Positions 11,672 to 25,700 of a stretch of 64,000 nt of DNA are shown piece after piece. Each line of letters begins with the position of its first letter. Within the stretch, counting starts at the first letter, position 1. The DNA is taken from contig NC_049991.1 of NCBI RefSeq assembly GCF_000003815.2, positions 9,405,028 through 9,469,027 on the forward strand, in the 5' to 3' direction. A model generated the notes under the pieces. The model made no database searches and was not told the origin of the DNA. It saw only the letters and a list, made by a program, of their open reading frames with translations. The translations under genes and the position numbers were made by a program. Source of the stretch: Branchiostoma floridae (Eukaryota; Chordata; Leptocardii; Amphioxiformes; Branchiostomatidae).

Positions 11672-13152
11672 TATGTTATGTCTTCTGCACGACTTGACAC
11701 TACAGAGGTCAAGGCTAGTACATCCGGCCTATGGGCTCACCCGGAAATACTATTACTAGATCGATGCATGCAGGTCAATGCTTGAAAAGTACGCATTCAA
11801 AAACTATAAGGGATGCTTTCTAATGGAGACCACCTGTACCAATAGAACTCTGTCAGCAAACTCTATGTTTGGTCTGATCACCATGGGAACAGGAAAATAA
11901 TGCCGTTTCAGGAATGCGGAAACCGAGAGTGCAAGGTTCGGTGTTTGTTTTTATTACAGTCATAACTCTCGACTATTTACAGGTTTTGTTCTATATCATA
12001 GAACGTTACATGATCATCACATGATGAGTCAGCAGGGAATATTCGTTTACCAGCCTGGGTTATTTTCTTCGTTATGAGCATATTGACGAAAAGACGTTAA
12101 CAGCATGGTGCATCTACTTCCGCCCTGTCTCAGGTATTATTCTGCAGCCATTGCAACTACAGGCCATGTATGACAACAATATGGAAGCTCAATATTGTGT
12201 TTCCAGTAACGTTAGTAGAGAATTGAACACACTGCATATGCTGACAATGCAGACCCTCTTAGGATCACTTGTTTTGGGCAAAAAAACAGGTGATCGTGAA
12301 TCCGCATGTCCAATATCCAGACAGTCCGAGTATATACAAACAGTAATTGGTCTCGTGAACAAACAGTGATGATTCTTAGAAAACATGAATAAGAATTAAT
12401 GCCGATATGATGTTACTGTTTTCCAGAAAGTCTTATGTAAACATTAATTTTCGTTCACTGAAGAAATTGTCGGACGACTTCGGAACTTCGTCTAATCATG
12501 ATTTCTCAAAATATTGTTCAGTTATACAGTCAGAATGAATTAAAAATATATATATTCATTCCTGGATGTTCAATCTTCATAGACGTGGTGATGTCAAAAA
12601 GTTCACGATGGTTCGGAAATCACATTACCGGTATCAATATCGTATATTTTCATCAATGTAGGCATGTCCCATTTGAGACCCCCCCTTCCACTATACTAGG
12701 ACAGCCCTCTTGTCACCCTCTCTCTGCGACCTAAAATATAGCAGACCGCTCAACGAATTGTATGGAAAAATCTATTTTTACGTTTTGTGTGTTTCAGTCA
12801 CATTTTTACATTTTGCATGATACATGACCCAGTATGAAATCGAAGGTTACGCATATCGGTGCTAGGTAAATATTTTATCCAGTTTGTACGTCTCGTTTTT
12901 AACAATCCAAGAAGATTAGGTACTGAATAAAGTTGCCAAGTTTTCCAAGGTCGCAGTGAGAGCGCAGCGCGATCGCCGTCTTATGGAAAGGTGGCCTTAT
13001 GACTCCTACTCCTAGGGCATAGAAAATGGCTATTGTATGACTATAAGTCTAAATTTCAGTTGTACGTATGGAGACCGTGAGCGTGTCAACTTGAGAGTAG
13101 AACGCTACACTCATGATCTAAACCATGTTACTCTACCTGCAGTGCTGAGGCA

Positions 13153-13170
13153 ATGTCGTACGCCCACTGA
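13153..13170 (+). promoter_or_regulatory. Short in-frame uORF just before the HELZ2-like A start
   Basis: ATG TCG TAC GCC CAC TGA ends 6 nt before the chosen start codon at 13177 and is in the same frame. The first coding exon opens at 13143 after the acceptor CTACCTGCAG, so this uORF would be in the mRNA. In gene B the matching TGA is TGG, so the frame is open there. Confidence 0.5.
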
Positions 13171-13176
13171 GTAACG

Positions 13177-16100
13177 ATGGAGTACATGTGGGTCCCTAAC
13201 CCCCTCAGTGGGGAGTTAGACCTAGTTGCGGTGGAGTTCCCACCTTATGCCGGTGCCTACTCTTCCCTGGCGCCCTTCGGTGGAGCCCATGAATGCATCC
13301 ACACACACCGTGGCTACAGCCCGAGACGCCTTCCACGGGAAAGACAACGACGACGGTTTGACATAGAGGAACGTATGCGGTATATATGGTGAGTTTGTTG
13401 GTCAGTGTCTGTTTGCTTTTGTGTCTGTTAGTTTGTTTGTTTGTTTGTTTGTTTGTTTGTTCGTTTGAACCTTTGTCTAACAGATAGGCCTGCAGGCCGC
13501 TTTTTATTGAGGTCATGAGGGTTGATGGCGAGGCGAAATATTACAAAGATTTATGATTTATATCCTGATAAATATATAATCATACATTCTTTAAAATGAA
13601 AACTATCTATTTTTATTGCTGTCAAGCACATGTAATTTCTTTCTAATAAATTCTTGTCAAAACATCAATGTCTGTTCCTATATTACACTATTTTTCAATT
13701 TTTTACGTAATGTCTACATGTATTTGGCACTCCTACGTATATAGGTCAGACGTCCCATGGAATGGACCAGTGCATCTGTACAAGGTAAGTTTCGAAAGCA
13801 TTGCCAACATCTTTGGTGCTATACACATTGCAATGGGAATCCATTGTGTTCTTTGATAGTCAAAGAGTGCACAGTCAAACCTGTTACCTGTATAGCCACA
13901 TTTACATAGCGATCACCTGACCATTGCGGTCACTTTTTGACGGTCCCTTGGATTGTTCCCATTGACCTAAGCATTAAGAAGTGGTCTATAGCGGCCACCT
14001 GTCCACCGCGGCCACTGCCACACAATTTCCGGTCCCATAGATACAGAAATACTGCCTATTGCGACCATACGGCGACCGTATGTCACCCTGCGCCAAGGTT
14101 AAAATCGTAGTTTGCGAGGATTTGTAGTTCCAGTCAAGGTCATTTTAATTTGGCGGTAACGGAAGGTACGCGTGCCTTTGTCGGCGAATTTACCAACATT
14201 GCGCATGGCAATATCAATCACTTTAGGTAGATTTGGCTTTGGCAGGATCAGTCGAATTTTGAGACAATCGAGACAATTTTATTTGGTGAGAAAGATTAGT
14301 GGGTACTGATTGTGTAGCTTATTTCTCGTGGTCAATTGATCAACATATTCTCTCTAGTGGCCACCTGTCTGTAGTGGCCATATTTCTCCAGTCCCTTGAT
14401 GGTCGCTATAGACAGGTTTGCGTGTATATAACTTGGAGGATTTTGCGTAACAGAAATGTACCAAGAACAACTTGCTATTCCTTTCATCATGTGCATCCTT
14501 ACATAAATTCACATATTCGGAAGTTGATTTTACATTAAAAAAGATTGATCAATTTGTTTATCAATTGATTGATTGATTGGCTAATCAATTAGTGGGTTGA
14601 TTGATTGATTGGTGGATGGATTGGTAGATCAATTGATTGACGTCTGGATCGATCGATCGATCATCGATTCGTTAATGGATGGATGGATGGATCGATTGGT
14701 TGATCGATTGATGGGTGGATTAATTAATTGATTTATTGATTGGTAGATTGTTTGATTGACGGGAAATGATACATTAATCTATGAGAGACAAAAAAGGTCC
14801 AACAAACCCCTGTAATACTTCGCCTCAGGATTGGCTGCATAAACTGAGGAGAGACGTGAAAGAGGAGGGGGATGAATGTTACGGAGAAGAGGACTTTGAG
14901 ACAGCTTTTGAGTACTACACACATTGCCTGGAGGTCTGTCAGGTGCTGCACGAAGAAGGTTTCCATGGCAGCGCCGCCGACAGAGAGTTCGTGAGGAAAC
15001 TCTACAGTAACAGAGCAGCGTGTAGCTTTAAACTGGTAAGAATAGAAGCACCGATGTTCATGCTCGAGCTAGCTGTCTACAATGACAGTAGGAGTAGAAA
15101 ATGCTGTGTGAGTTGTTTTTTTCTTTCTCGTTCCATGCACTGTATTCTCCAAATATTCGGTGGTTATAGGGGCCGGTAACTATCACCACTCTTCATCATT
15201 CACTAGCTTAAATCTTCTAGGCACAACACGTTGATTTAGGTATTTAGCTAATTTCTATCCATCTCTATTTCTGACGACGTTGAGTTCGCTTAGAGTCCAT
15301 TCCAAGACACCATGCGGATGTTTGTTGCCATTGTTTAGAATTGATTTTAAAGTTTTGTAATTATATGTCTAGGACATTTGATACTTCAGAAATATTTTTA
15401 ACACTGTTTCAACTTTATAAATATTTCCCTGGTCCTGTAAAACTTTGGAAATATTCATCGTGTGGAATTGGATACTTCTAATGGTTTCTAAATAATGATA
15501 ACAGCATTCTACCATTATTTACCATTTTCTACCATTTTTTGTAAATGGTTCAGTGGGCTGGGAAGATAGCAATTCATACATCCTTGCAAAGTATTGCTGG
15601 GTGCCATGCAACAATGGCCCACCACAAAGGATCCAGCAGTGCCCAGCAGTGAAATCTAAAAATATACAGATGCAACAATAGGGCTTACTTTTATGGGGGC
15701 AATAAACTAATTTTACCATTTGGCGAGGTTTACCATTTTTTGTAAATATTTGTAAATGTGAAATAATCACACAGAGGTTTCACAATTATTCTAAATAAAG
15801 ATATTTTTGTACAGTTACTTTCAAAATGTTTCTAAAATATTCAAAGAAATTCAAATAGATGAGTATTTTTTTAGTCAATTTTTTGAAAATAATCTAATTA
15901 TTGTGGTTCAGATATTCTTTTATTGAAAATAATTCAGACTAATTATAAATATCGCCTAAAAGCCCTCATGGTGTCTTGGAATGGACTCTATACGTAGGCA
16001 TTTTTTGTTTTCTTTTTGCAGCGTGACTACCAAGGCACCATTCAGGATTGTGACCAAGGTACCAAATCGCACTCTTTCTGTAGAATTTATGCACGGGCGA

Positions 16101-19100
16101 TGTACTTAGCATATTTAGTGATAGTTTGCGTTTCCGCCTTGCATCATTTTGCCAACAGACTTACAAATGCATATTTCAATCTGACACACCTATTTTGCAT
16201 TGAAAAATTCGAGGAGTAACATTTCTTGTGTTGTAAAAAGAATGACTTTCGAACGTGCAAACCTACCTTTTATTTTTCTCTCAACAGCTTTAAAAATCAT
16301 ACGTTTAGCGCATCTTTCGCCTGAAAGTCGCCAAAAGCCTCTGTACTGGAAGGCCCGGGCACAAAAGGAACGTCGACTTTACTCAGAGGCATGGCACACC
16401 GCAGAGGAGTGCAGACAAATAGCTTCCTCGGTAAGTTCATCTTTGTACAACCATCTCTTCTGTGATTTCATCATAAACATTGCCACCTTCAATATTATAT
16501 TACGTACAACTTGATAGTCACAATGTCACTTCAATGACGTTTCAGGATGCAGCTATACATGCACTGATGGAAGAAATCCGCCCACTGCTTCCACCCTCGA
16601 TCCGTCGTCTTCTTCTCCAGGCGAGCCCTGGTCAGCCAGAATCCCAACGTTCACACCGTGACGCAACCGGTTCGGTGAGTCTCTCTTCTGATCTTCCGAA
16701 CCAGTTTGATTAATGATAAGTACGATACTACAAGAAGAGGCTTTTTTGAGACGAAATCTTATACTCGATAATTTCTGACACAGTTGTACGTTTTAAACAA
16801 ACAGCACAAAAGTAGAACGATTTTGATATATTCTCCCCGTGGATTTATTCCCTTATTGTTCTTACCAGTATGTGACTCGATATGCTTAGCCTGGATGCCA
16901 TCCTACTTACTACTAACGACGTAAAGCATTTCCCATCGCGTATATTTACGTGTAGTCAGGTGTCATAGCTTCTCATGAGGGTTGATTGTGTGACTGTTTC
17001 TCCAGGTGTCAAGTTCAGGTGCTGCTCCGACTGAAGAAAGGGAAGGGCAGGAGGAACAGAGCGACAAAAGCAAGAAATCAAAAGCTTCATCAATGCCTGC
17101 TGTTAAGGTAAGGGATTATTCGACCACGACTTAAAAGTGGATATCCACAGTACATACGTAGAAAAGGGTGGTTGGGCGTTATACTCCAAAAATGTACTAG
17201 ATAAATAGATTTACATGTATGCTGATAGATAAGTGGTTTTCTTACAGTCGAGATTTGGAACCATTGAGAAAAAAAATGATTTCCCGTAATGGAAAATGAC
17301 ATGATCACAGACAAAGTAGACTGTGTTTTGACCTTATTTTTATCTCACCTTAGCCAAAGTCCAAGAAGCAACTGAAAGCAGAGCAAAAGAGGAGAGAAAG
17401 GGTAAATTATCCCCACTTGTACATTCATCGTCTTACTGCTTGACATGTTTCTTTGTCTTCTCTTTCTGTTTGTACAGTCATAACATGGGGGTGAGTAATA
17501 CGTGATGGGACCATAGACACGAGAAAGTTCAGTACATTATAGTATGATATATATCGATGATATACATATGGTCACCGTGTCTATAGGAAGCGGCAGAGAT
17601 CGGCCAACAACTTCAGGCAAAGAAGAAAGAGGAAGCAGAAAGGGAGGAGAAGAGGAAACAGGTGAGTAACATGAACGCATCCAATGAGCATGACAGCAAA
17701 ACTTTGACAGTTGAAAACATTCCATCAGAGACAGTCTCTTAATGTGTATAATAATCATTTTGGAGTTAAAATGAGAGTGACAAGCTTAAGTGGTACATGG
17801 TACCGAGAAGCAGTCTTAGCTTCTTAAAGAGTAGCACTATTTATAACTGTGATTGTTGTTTACAGCAAGCCTCTGAGCGAGCAGCAGTTTGTAAAGTTTC
17901 CAGGGAGATGGCCGTTCAAATTGGCACTGAAGGAAGAAATGACGTCGACATCACCGGCGACACAAAGACAAAGGAAGACCAGCGGAAAGAAGAAGAGTAT
18001 GCGGACGACGTAGATGTCGGAAGCATAGACGGCAGCATCGATAAAGAGGTTCAAGAGGCATTGGTGGGTGATTTCTGTTGAAGTTTCTGTAACAATTTTA
18101 GGCATGTTTTCACATCTCTGCATATGTAAAGCTGTGATCTGTATTGTTTGAGGTTTGGAGATATATACTGTATACAGAAAAGTCTACTACGGAAGTATAA
18201 AGCGACTCTTACAAATCATCATAAACTTTTACAGATCACAGCCGCTGCCGTCTCTGCAAGAAAGCCTATCTCCAGCCCTAGCCACGGCTCCAGTACAGGC
18301 TCTAGCCCCAGTTTGGGCACCAGCCCAAGTGTGCGCACCAGTCCCAGCTCTAGTTTGGGCACCAGTCCCATCCCTAGTTTGGGCACAAGATCTAGCTCTA
18401 GTTTGGGCACCAGTCCCATTCCTAGTTCGGGCACAAGATCTAGCTCTAGTTTGGGCACCAGTCCCATCCCTAGTTTGGGCACAAGATCTAGCTCTAGTTT
18501 GGGCACCAGTCCCATCCCTAGTTCGGGCACAAGATCTGGCTCTAGTTTGGGCACCAGTCCCATCCCTAGTTCGGGCACAAGAACCAGCCCTAGTTTGCGC
18601 CCTAGTCCCAGTGCCAATACTTCAACGATTACGGAGAGCACAGAGCCGCCCAAGGCAGTGCGCACATTGGCGTCGGGCAAATACGAGTTCCTCCTAGCTT
18701 GTGAGGGGTGCTTTGTACAGGAAGATGGTCTGCACGGCGCTGGAGCTTATTCCTACAAGGCAAACACCAATCACAAGTGCAGAGGGAACGTTTTGCTTGC
18801 AAGGAAGAGGGACAGCAACGAATCTTTCGTTAAGATTCGCCAGAGTCCGAAACACAGCTTCTTGTTTTCCGGTACATACAAGTTTTGCCGGCAGTTTCAA
18901 GGATCTCGTCCATGCAAGATTGGAGAATCTAGGTAAGCTCTGGCTAATATATCTATCATGTTTTGATCCATCTTTGTAATGGGTTTAAAATTTGTATAAA
19001 CAGTAATAAAAAAGTTTACACGTTGTCTTGAATTATAGATATTTTGTTACATAGACTGAATCATGATGCTGTTATGCTGAATGACTTTTGTTTATAATTA

Positions 19101-22100
19101 TATGTAATACAGTGACAGTGCATTTGTCTTTGCAGATGCACCTTCGCTCACAACGAGATAGAGAGAGAGATTTGGACAAGAGAACGCGAAGAGAAGTTCA
19201 ACCGTAAGGTCGTGACCGACCAGCTAAGATCCAAGGATCCCGAACGCTGGCTTGAAACACAGTCTACCCGTGACATTGCTAGCAACAGCTCAGACACAGA
19301 CACGGACTCTTTGTCAACAACCGAATCTGTTGAAGAAAGCAGTGTCGGAGATCTGCGTAGACGGGTCTATGAGTACAAGATAGCGTGTGATGTATGCTTT
19401 CTAAAGGACAACAACAAGCATGGCACAGAGGCGTACTCTCACGCACACAACAAGAAGCACGACTGTAGAGAAGACGTTCTTCTTGCTCGGAAGAGAAAGA
19501 ATACCGACGACGCGTTTAAGAAAGTCCGCCCGCGCCCGCAGCACGCTTTCTTTGGAACGTACAAACTTTGCCAGCAGTTCCAGTCGTCAATGCCCTGCAT
19601 GCTTGGGGAGGCAAGGTATGACAAGCGTTTCGGTTTAACACTTTCCAAAATCCAATTATTAATTGATGGATTCTTTACTGTTAGTAAAACATTTTCCTGA
19701 TTATTGACCATCCTACATAGTTATTTTTTTATTGTTAAAGAAAAATTATTTCACAAACTTCATCACTACACTTAGAAAGCTTGTCAATGCACTGATCATA
19801 ATGTTTCGATTCCAGATGCACCTTCACTCATAGCGAGATAGAAATCGACCTCTGGACAAGAGAGCGACAAGGAAAGTTTAACCGTGATGAGTTGATGTCT
19901 CAGCTCAGTAAATCGCCCCCGTCAGAGGCTGAGGCTATCGATAAACTGCGACAGAAACACGGCGGCAGCTTTCGGTTTCTCTGCAAGGAGTGCTTCCATG
20001 GCGCCGGCAGTCCCACGGTAAGTTCCATTGAAGTATTTGAAGGTAGAAGTTACATATGTTATCATTCTGTTTTTGAATGAAAAGTTCTAATTCGAAGGTA
20101 GGCCTATTACGATTGGCTTCTTCACACGTCCGCGTACGCATGTGCGGCGACAGGCATTGTGGGTAATATGTCAAAGACCAAGGGCACCGGCTTGTAAACA
20201 GTACTCGTCTGAACCATTGTCTAAATTTGTCGTGTTTTGCTTATGACTAAGAGGCCTTCACCTTTGACATATGACTCACAGTAACTGTCGCGCGCCTGTA
20301 TACTTGGAAGAGTGAACCAGTTTATTGCCGCCCGACCCTCGTTTTCGCTCACGTCACGCACGTTCCCGCCGTTGTCTCTCGCGAGAACAGATATTGATTA
20401 ATTTTTGTCGCATTTCAGGTCATCAGTGACTCGTCGCTGTGTGACCGACATTTGGAAACACGTCAGGAGGACATCGAACTTCTCGTCCACGAGAGAGAAA
20501 CAAGTAAAGGAGAGACTCGCTTCACATCGGTAATGCCACTGCCACAGCTCGCGGCCAATCAGATCCCGCTATTCTGCGCCTACATGGACAAGTGTACCTT
20601 TGGAGGCGAAGGGTGTCGACGGGCACACGGCCAGATAGAGATGGACGTGTGGATGCTGGAAAGAAAGTACGGTACTTCGCAACGCCAATTGGTTCACGAC
20701 CAATCAGAGGCAGCCGGTCCTCGTCCAATGGGAAACGTTCCCGCAAAATGGCGACACGTGGAATGTCCATTCAAGTTGCAGTTCGTCTGCAGGCAGTGCT
20801 GGCTGTCAGGGTGTGGTGTAAGTGTGATGTCAACCATTGGCCATACATGCGAACACCGAAACAAGCACCCGTGGAACGTGGCAAACAGAATGTGTCTCAG
20901 TACTGACGCTAAAAAGGAGATCCGGAAACCGCTGACCATGCCAAAGTCGCCCTTCCAGATGTGCTGGCATGTTCAACAAGGCAACGCGTGTCCCGTTGGC
21001 AAGACGTGCACATTTGCTCACAGTCAAGAGGAGAGGAAGATATGGACATTCATGAAAGAAACGAAAGGTGTGATACTAAAATTGTTCCTTCTATGTAACA
21101 GAGGAGCTGGTGTGTTACGCCAAAGGGCTGTTATACCGGCTATATAGATACAGGTACAGATTATCAAATAACAGATTGATAAACAAATTCCCTTGTTTCG
21201 TCCACTATCATTTACAGCTTTTATCCTGAATGATTTATGAAGCATTTTTGCCATTAGCACAACGCTTCCAGCTAGTAACTGTTGCAAAGACTAAAACTGA
21301 ATTTTTGAATGACCTTGAATGTTGTAAAATTGTATGTTTACAGTTCGTGACCTTGAAGTCTTGGTGAATCTCTCACAACAACAACATACCAGACCATCAA
21401 CACCCACAACACCGTCCCCTCAAGCTTCTCCACGTGCACGTCCCTCAGACTTCCCACTTCTCACCCCACGGGCGAGTCAGTACTACTGTAACCTGTGCCA
21501 TAAGACGTGTAACGGCAGGGTGACGTTTGACCAGCACTGCTCGTCCGAGGGCCACCAGGCCAGGATCAGGTCGGACGCCAGCGACAACTGGCAGTATCGC
21601 CGGCCGCCGTGGATTGGATCAAACGAGGAGTACAAACTTTGCCGAAGGTACTGAATATGCTTTTGTTTTGTTTGTTTGGTTTTACTGTTTAAGACCAATA
21701 TTTGAAAGTACAAGTATTTCAATTGTTCTTAGACAACATTTTTGATGCTTTAATGATAAGTACTATCTATGCTTAATTGATCCATAGAATCAGATGTTAT
21801 TTCCTAATAGACGACATTTTATGACTACAAAATGAACCAAATTTGTAAATTTGACTACGGATCCCTAAAAGCGGATGTTATTTTTTTTTAAAGGCCACAT
21901 TTTACAAATACAGAATCAAACAAATTTGTAAGGTTTTATCATAGATTAATAAAGAAACTACCCATTTATAATTCAGTGACTGAATAGATTCATGCAGACC
22001 CTTGTATTGCCAGGATGGGAATTCCAGAGGGTACTAAATGGGTTATCAGAATGCTGCTATTCTAAACTGCAACTGCTGCCTAGTCTTAAGTCAATGTCAA

Positions 22101-22664
22101 ATTACCAATACAATTATTTTGCTGGATTCAGAAAATATTATCTGCGAAACTCGACCACTTGCCTCTAGAGATGACTCTACCTTTAACGTAATGGCTGATA
22201 TCTTTGTTTACTGCATCCCTCTAGCCACGCAGTCGGTGTCTGTCCGTACGATGGAGTAGAAGACCGGCACAACATCTGTCCTGCCGCGCACAGTCAGGAG
22301 GAGCTGGACGAGTGGAAGGAGAGGCGGCAGCACAGATGGCTCAACATGGAGATGGCGCGGAAACAGGACCTCTTCTCTTATATGGACAAACTCATTGAAG
22401 AGTACGAGAAGACCACAGATGGACCCTCAGTAGTGAGTATCAGGGCTTTCTTTAGGTATTTAAAAGCAAAAGACGTGTCTTTTCAATAAGCTTTTTACTT
22501 TCGCTAGAAGGACATGTTTTAGGTAGCTTTTGTGTTGAACTTCATTTGTGTGTACATTTAATTGTGTGTGTGTGTGTCTGCGTGTGTGTGTTGTCTGTGT
22601 GTGTTGTGTTTGTGTGCGTCTGTGCGAGTGTTAGCGCGCTTGTGTGTGCGTGCGTTTGTGTGCG

Positions 22665-22726
<62 letters not shown>

Positions 22727-25700
22727 TGTGTGCGTATTGTGTGTGCGTTTGGTGTGTGTGACATGATGAATCAAGAATCCCCGTATAAATTGCCGTAAGA
22801 TTTGGAATGTGTATCGGTCTTCTTTCGTCCTGTTCAGCCTCTGTGCTATGCTTGTTTAAATTCTGTGNNNNNNNNNNNNNNNNNNNNNNNNNNNNNNNNN
22901 NNNNNNNNNNNNNNNNNNNNNNNNNNNNNNNNNNNNNNNNNNNNNNNNNNNNNNNNNNNNNNNNNNNCAAGTTCACGTGGATCTTTACTGTGACATCTAA
23001 GGTGAATTATGTTTGTTTATCAATTCTTTGCTTTTCTGGACTTCACTATCAGAATTCAAAATGGCGTCTTTCCTCTCAACCAGACATTTTCAGCTGACGT
23101 TGTTTTTTTCTCTCTCTTTCTCTCCTTCCCTTTCTCTTTATCTCTCTGCCCTATAGCTCTCTTTCAGCTCCTCGACTTGGAAAGCTCTTCGGGTGTTTTC
23201 TGCCAATGTCTTGGAAACGCCACCATCTTGTCTTTTGAGGCAAGGTCAGGCCGCCGTCTCAACGTCTTTTCTTTTTCATCTCTTGAGTATAGTTTTAACA
23301 ACCACTCATATTGATTCACTATTTTTGGCGATGCCTCAGGGGCTAGCCTAATAGTATATCATTCTGTTTTCTGTAGGAGCCATTAGAGCATGTTGCGTTG
23401 CTTTTCAATCAGCATAGAACGCACTTCTCTTTGCATGGAAAAGAATTAGAGAGGAACTGTCAAGTCGCGGAGGGTAAACGGTTTAAGACTCCCTCTGATG
23501 ACAACACATACAATGTCGAGGTCCAGGGCACGTCTCAGATGTTCGGGGTTTTCCCTCAATGGGTCGTTTTCGACTTCGGGAGACGACCCGTGGTTAAGAG
23601 ACGTTTGGTGTTGTACGTGGGTAGTGTAGATCCAGACAACGGTGCCCAAGTCAAACCCGACCGACCTGACTTTGAACGCTGGCACAGCGGAAACAGAACC
23701 ATCGTGAAGTTCGCTGAAGGACTCGATCCGGAGAACGAAGCACTGCTAGCGAAGTACAAAGAACCGATGGGGGATCAACGGGAGGTTTTGGCGAGGCTCT
23801 CCCAACGCAAGAAAGAGCTGGACGAAACGGTCTACAAGACGCGTATGCACGACCTTCTGAACCTGGAGGAGTTGACAAGAAACAGAGAAATCTCCAGGTA
23901 ACACACCAAACAGATACTGTATGCTTTACTAGCACTAAAATATTACTATTACTAGCACTAGAATATTTGAAGCTTTTCTGTCGTAGTCCAAACAAAAAAG
24001 CTGCGAAACTTGTAAGCCCATTTATCATGCCTACGTCCCTTTTCGTGATAACAACTACTATGACATGAATGTTTATATAATCATTTTCCCTGCATTTTTT
24101 CAGTATCCGTACAGAGACAGCCCTTGAGCTGTCGGATCGTATAGAAGACGGCATCCTCCTGTTTGCTGAGGCTGGCACGTTGTACACCAAACTCCATCTG
24201 CAGGACCACCTGAGCGAGGATGGACCCGCCGGTAAACTCATCCTCACCAACGTCAACACCGTTCTACTGGCTCCTAAAGGAAGTGATACTGACAAGGTTA
24301 GAATGTGTACAATCCTCTTAAAGAACAGAAGTTCAACCATAAACAACTAAAGGAGTTAATAAACAATAAACAATAAACAATAAACAATAAACAGAATTTT
24401 CTAAAAACATATATTTGGTAAGCACTTAAGGATTAAAGCTATGAGAAAGGTTGGTAACAGATTATTTAAACATTGCTAAATATGTCCAAAAAATTTCATT
24501 CCATGACTGCCCAACTTAAGGAAACTATTTCTGGATACAAATCGTAGCAGATTTCGGCAGAATTGCACAGAGGATGAATTGGCGTTGTTTCAATAATAAC
24601 GACGAATTTCTTACGTATCTTTTACACAGGTCTACGAAGCCGCCATCGTCCAACTGAAGGGGTTTGAAGGACGACGAAAGGATGTAATCTACCTGCAACT
24701 GTCCAGTCGCTGCTGCGAAGAACTCAAACTCAGCTCCGGAAAAACGGTTGAGTTTGAAGTCCGTTTCCACCTCAACCGGTTACATTTCTGTTACATGCAC
24801 TTCGCTGTGGACAACATGGCGGCGCTTCACACCATCTTCCCCAGCAGGGCAGACATGTCATGGGTGACGGTGGTTGAGTCCTTACCAACACGAGTGCAGG
24901 ACAAACTGCTTAACGCGAGACAGAGGACCGCTGTCGCCCGCATCATAAGCAGGATAGGTAACACTAACCCACCTGTGGTGCTGTACGGTCCCTTCGGTAC
25001 AGGCAAGACTATGACCATGGCTTCTGCTGCCCTGCAGATTCTCCAACAGCCTGGCACGAATGTTCTCATCGCGACACAATCCAACAGGTCAGTTTTATTG
25101 CAGCCATATTGTCTCAGGGGAGAGATGCATGATGGGAAGGGTGTCAGCCATATTGTCCCAAGGGAGTCGTGCATGATGGGAAGGGTGTCGCTAGCGATTT
25201 TGATGTGTTAGCTGTTGTGGAATGTCACGAGCTTGTTGTGGCAGACTTGTATTATTGAGTATGTTATATAATTGTTACAAAGTAATAAAGTTATAAAGTA
25301 TTTATCAAGAGAATAACGGTGTGATAACACACTAACGTAGATTCCTCTTGCATCACAGTGCTGCTGACTTATACATCAAGGACTACATCCATCCATACGT
25401 CACATCCGGTCATCCCGAGGCGACCCCGTTACGTGTGTACTTCAAAGAGCGCCGCCTAGACACCGTTGACGAGACCGTCAGGGAGTACTGCAAACTGGGC
25501 CCCAACAAGGAATCGTTCGCCATGCCCCAAATGGACGATATCATGAACCACCGTATCGTCATCGTCACCCTCGCCACGTCCATGTACCTGATACGGATGG
25601 GCATCAGGAAAGGGCACTTCACTCACATCCTCCTAGACGAGGCTGCACAGGCCATGGAGTGTGAAACCATCCTCCCGCTCTGTCTCGCCGATTCCACCAC

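Larger units (their letters stand above)
7498..13142. other. Non-coding region upstream of HELZ2-like A (left part of the duplicated segment)
   Basis: No convincing protein-coding exon was seen. From about 7.9 kb onward the sequence aligns, with many gaps, to 36.2-38.8 kb. Examples: TTTAGTCTAAATTTCAGTTG (about 8368) with its relative near 36822; the block AATGCACTGCGC-GGTCAGGG-GTCAGCCAATG (about 8956 and 37031); and GAAATACGCCCAGGT-like sequence (about 9870 and 37567). This is probably promoter, 5' UTR exons and first introns of gene A. Confidence 0.6.

Noticed and set aside
18155-18697. 180-aa and 153-aa open frames overlapping exon 11 in other frames and strand
   Set aside because: They follow the 48-bp minisatellite, which is open in several frames; only the SLGT frame links in phase to flanking finger exons.
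22542-22976. Long Thr-His and Cys-Val rich open frames
   Set aside because: Products of the (GT)n microsatellite and the N gap.
23651-24346. 231-aa minus-strand open frame
   Set aside because: Antisense shadow of conserved exons 18-19; it crosses the splice junctions of the plus-strand gene.
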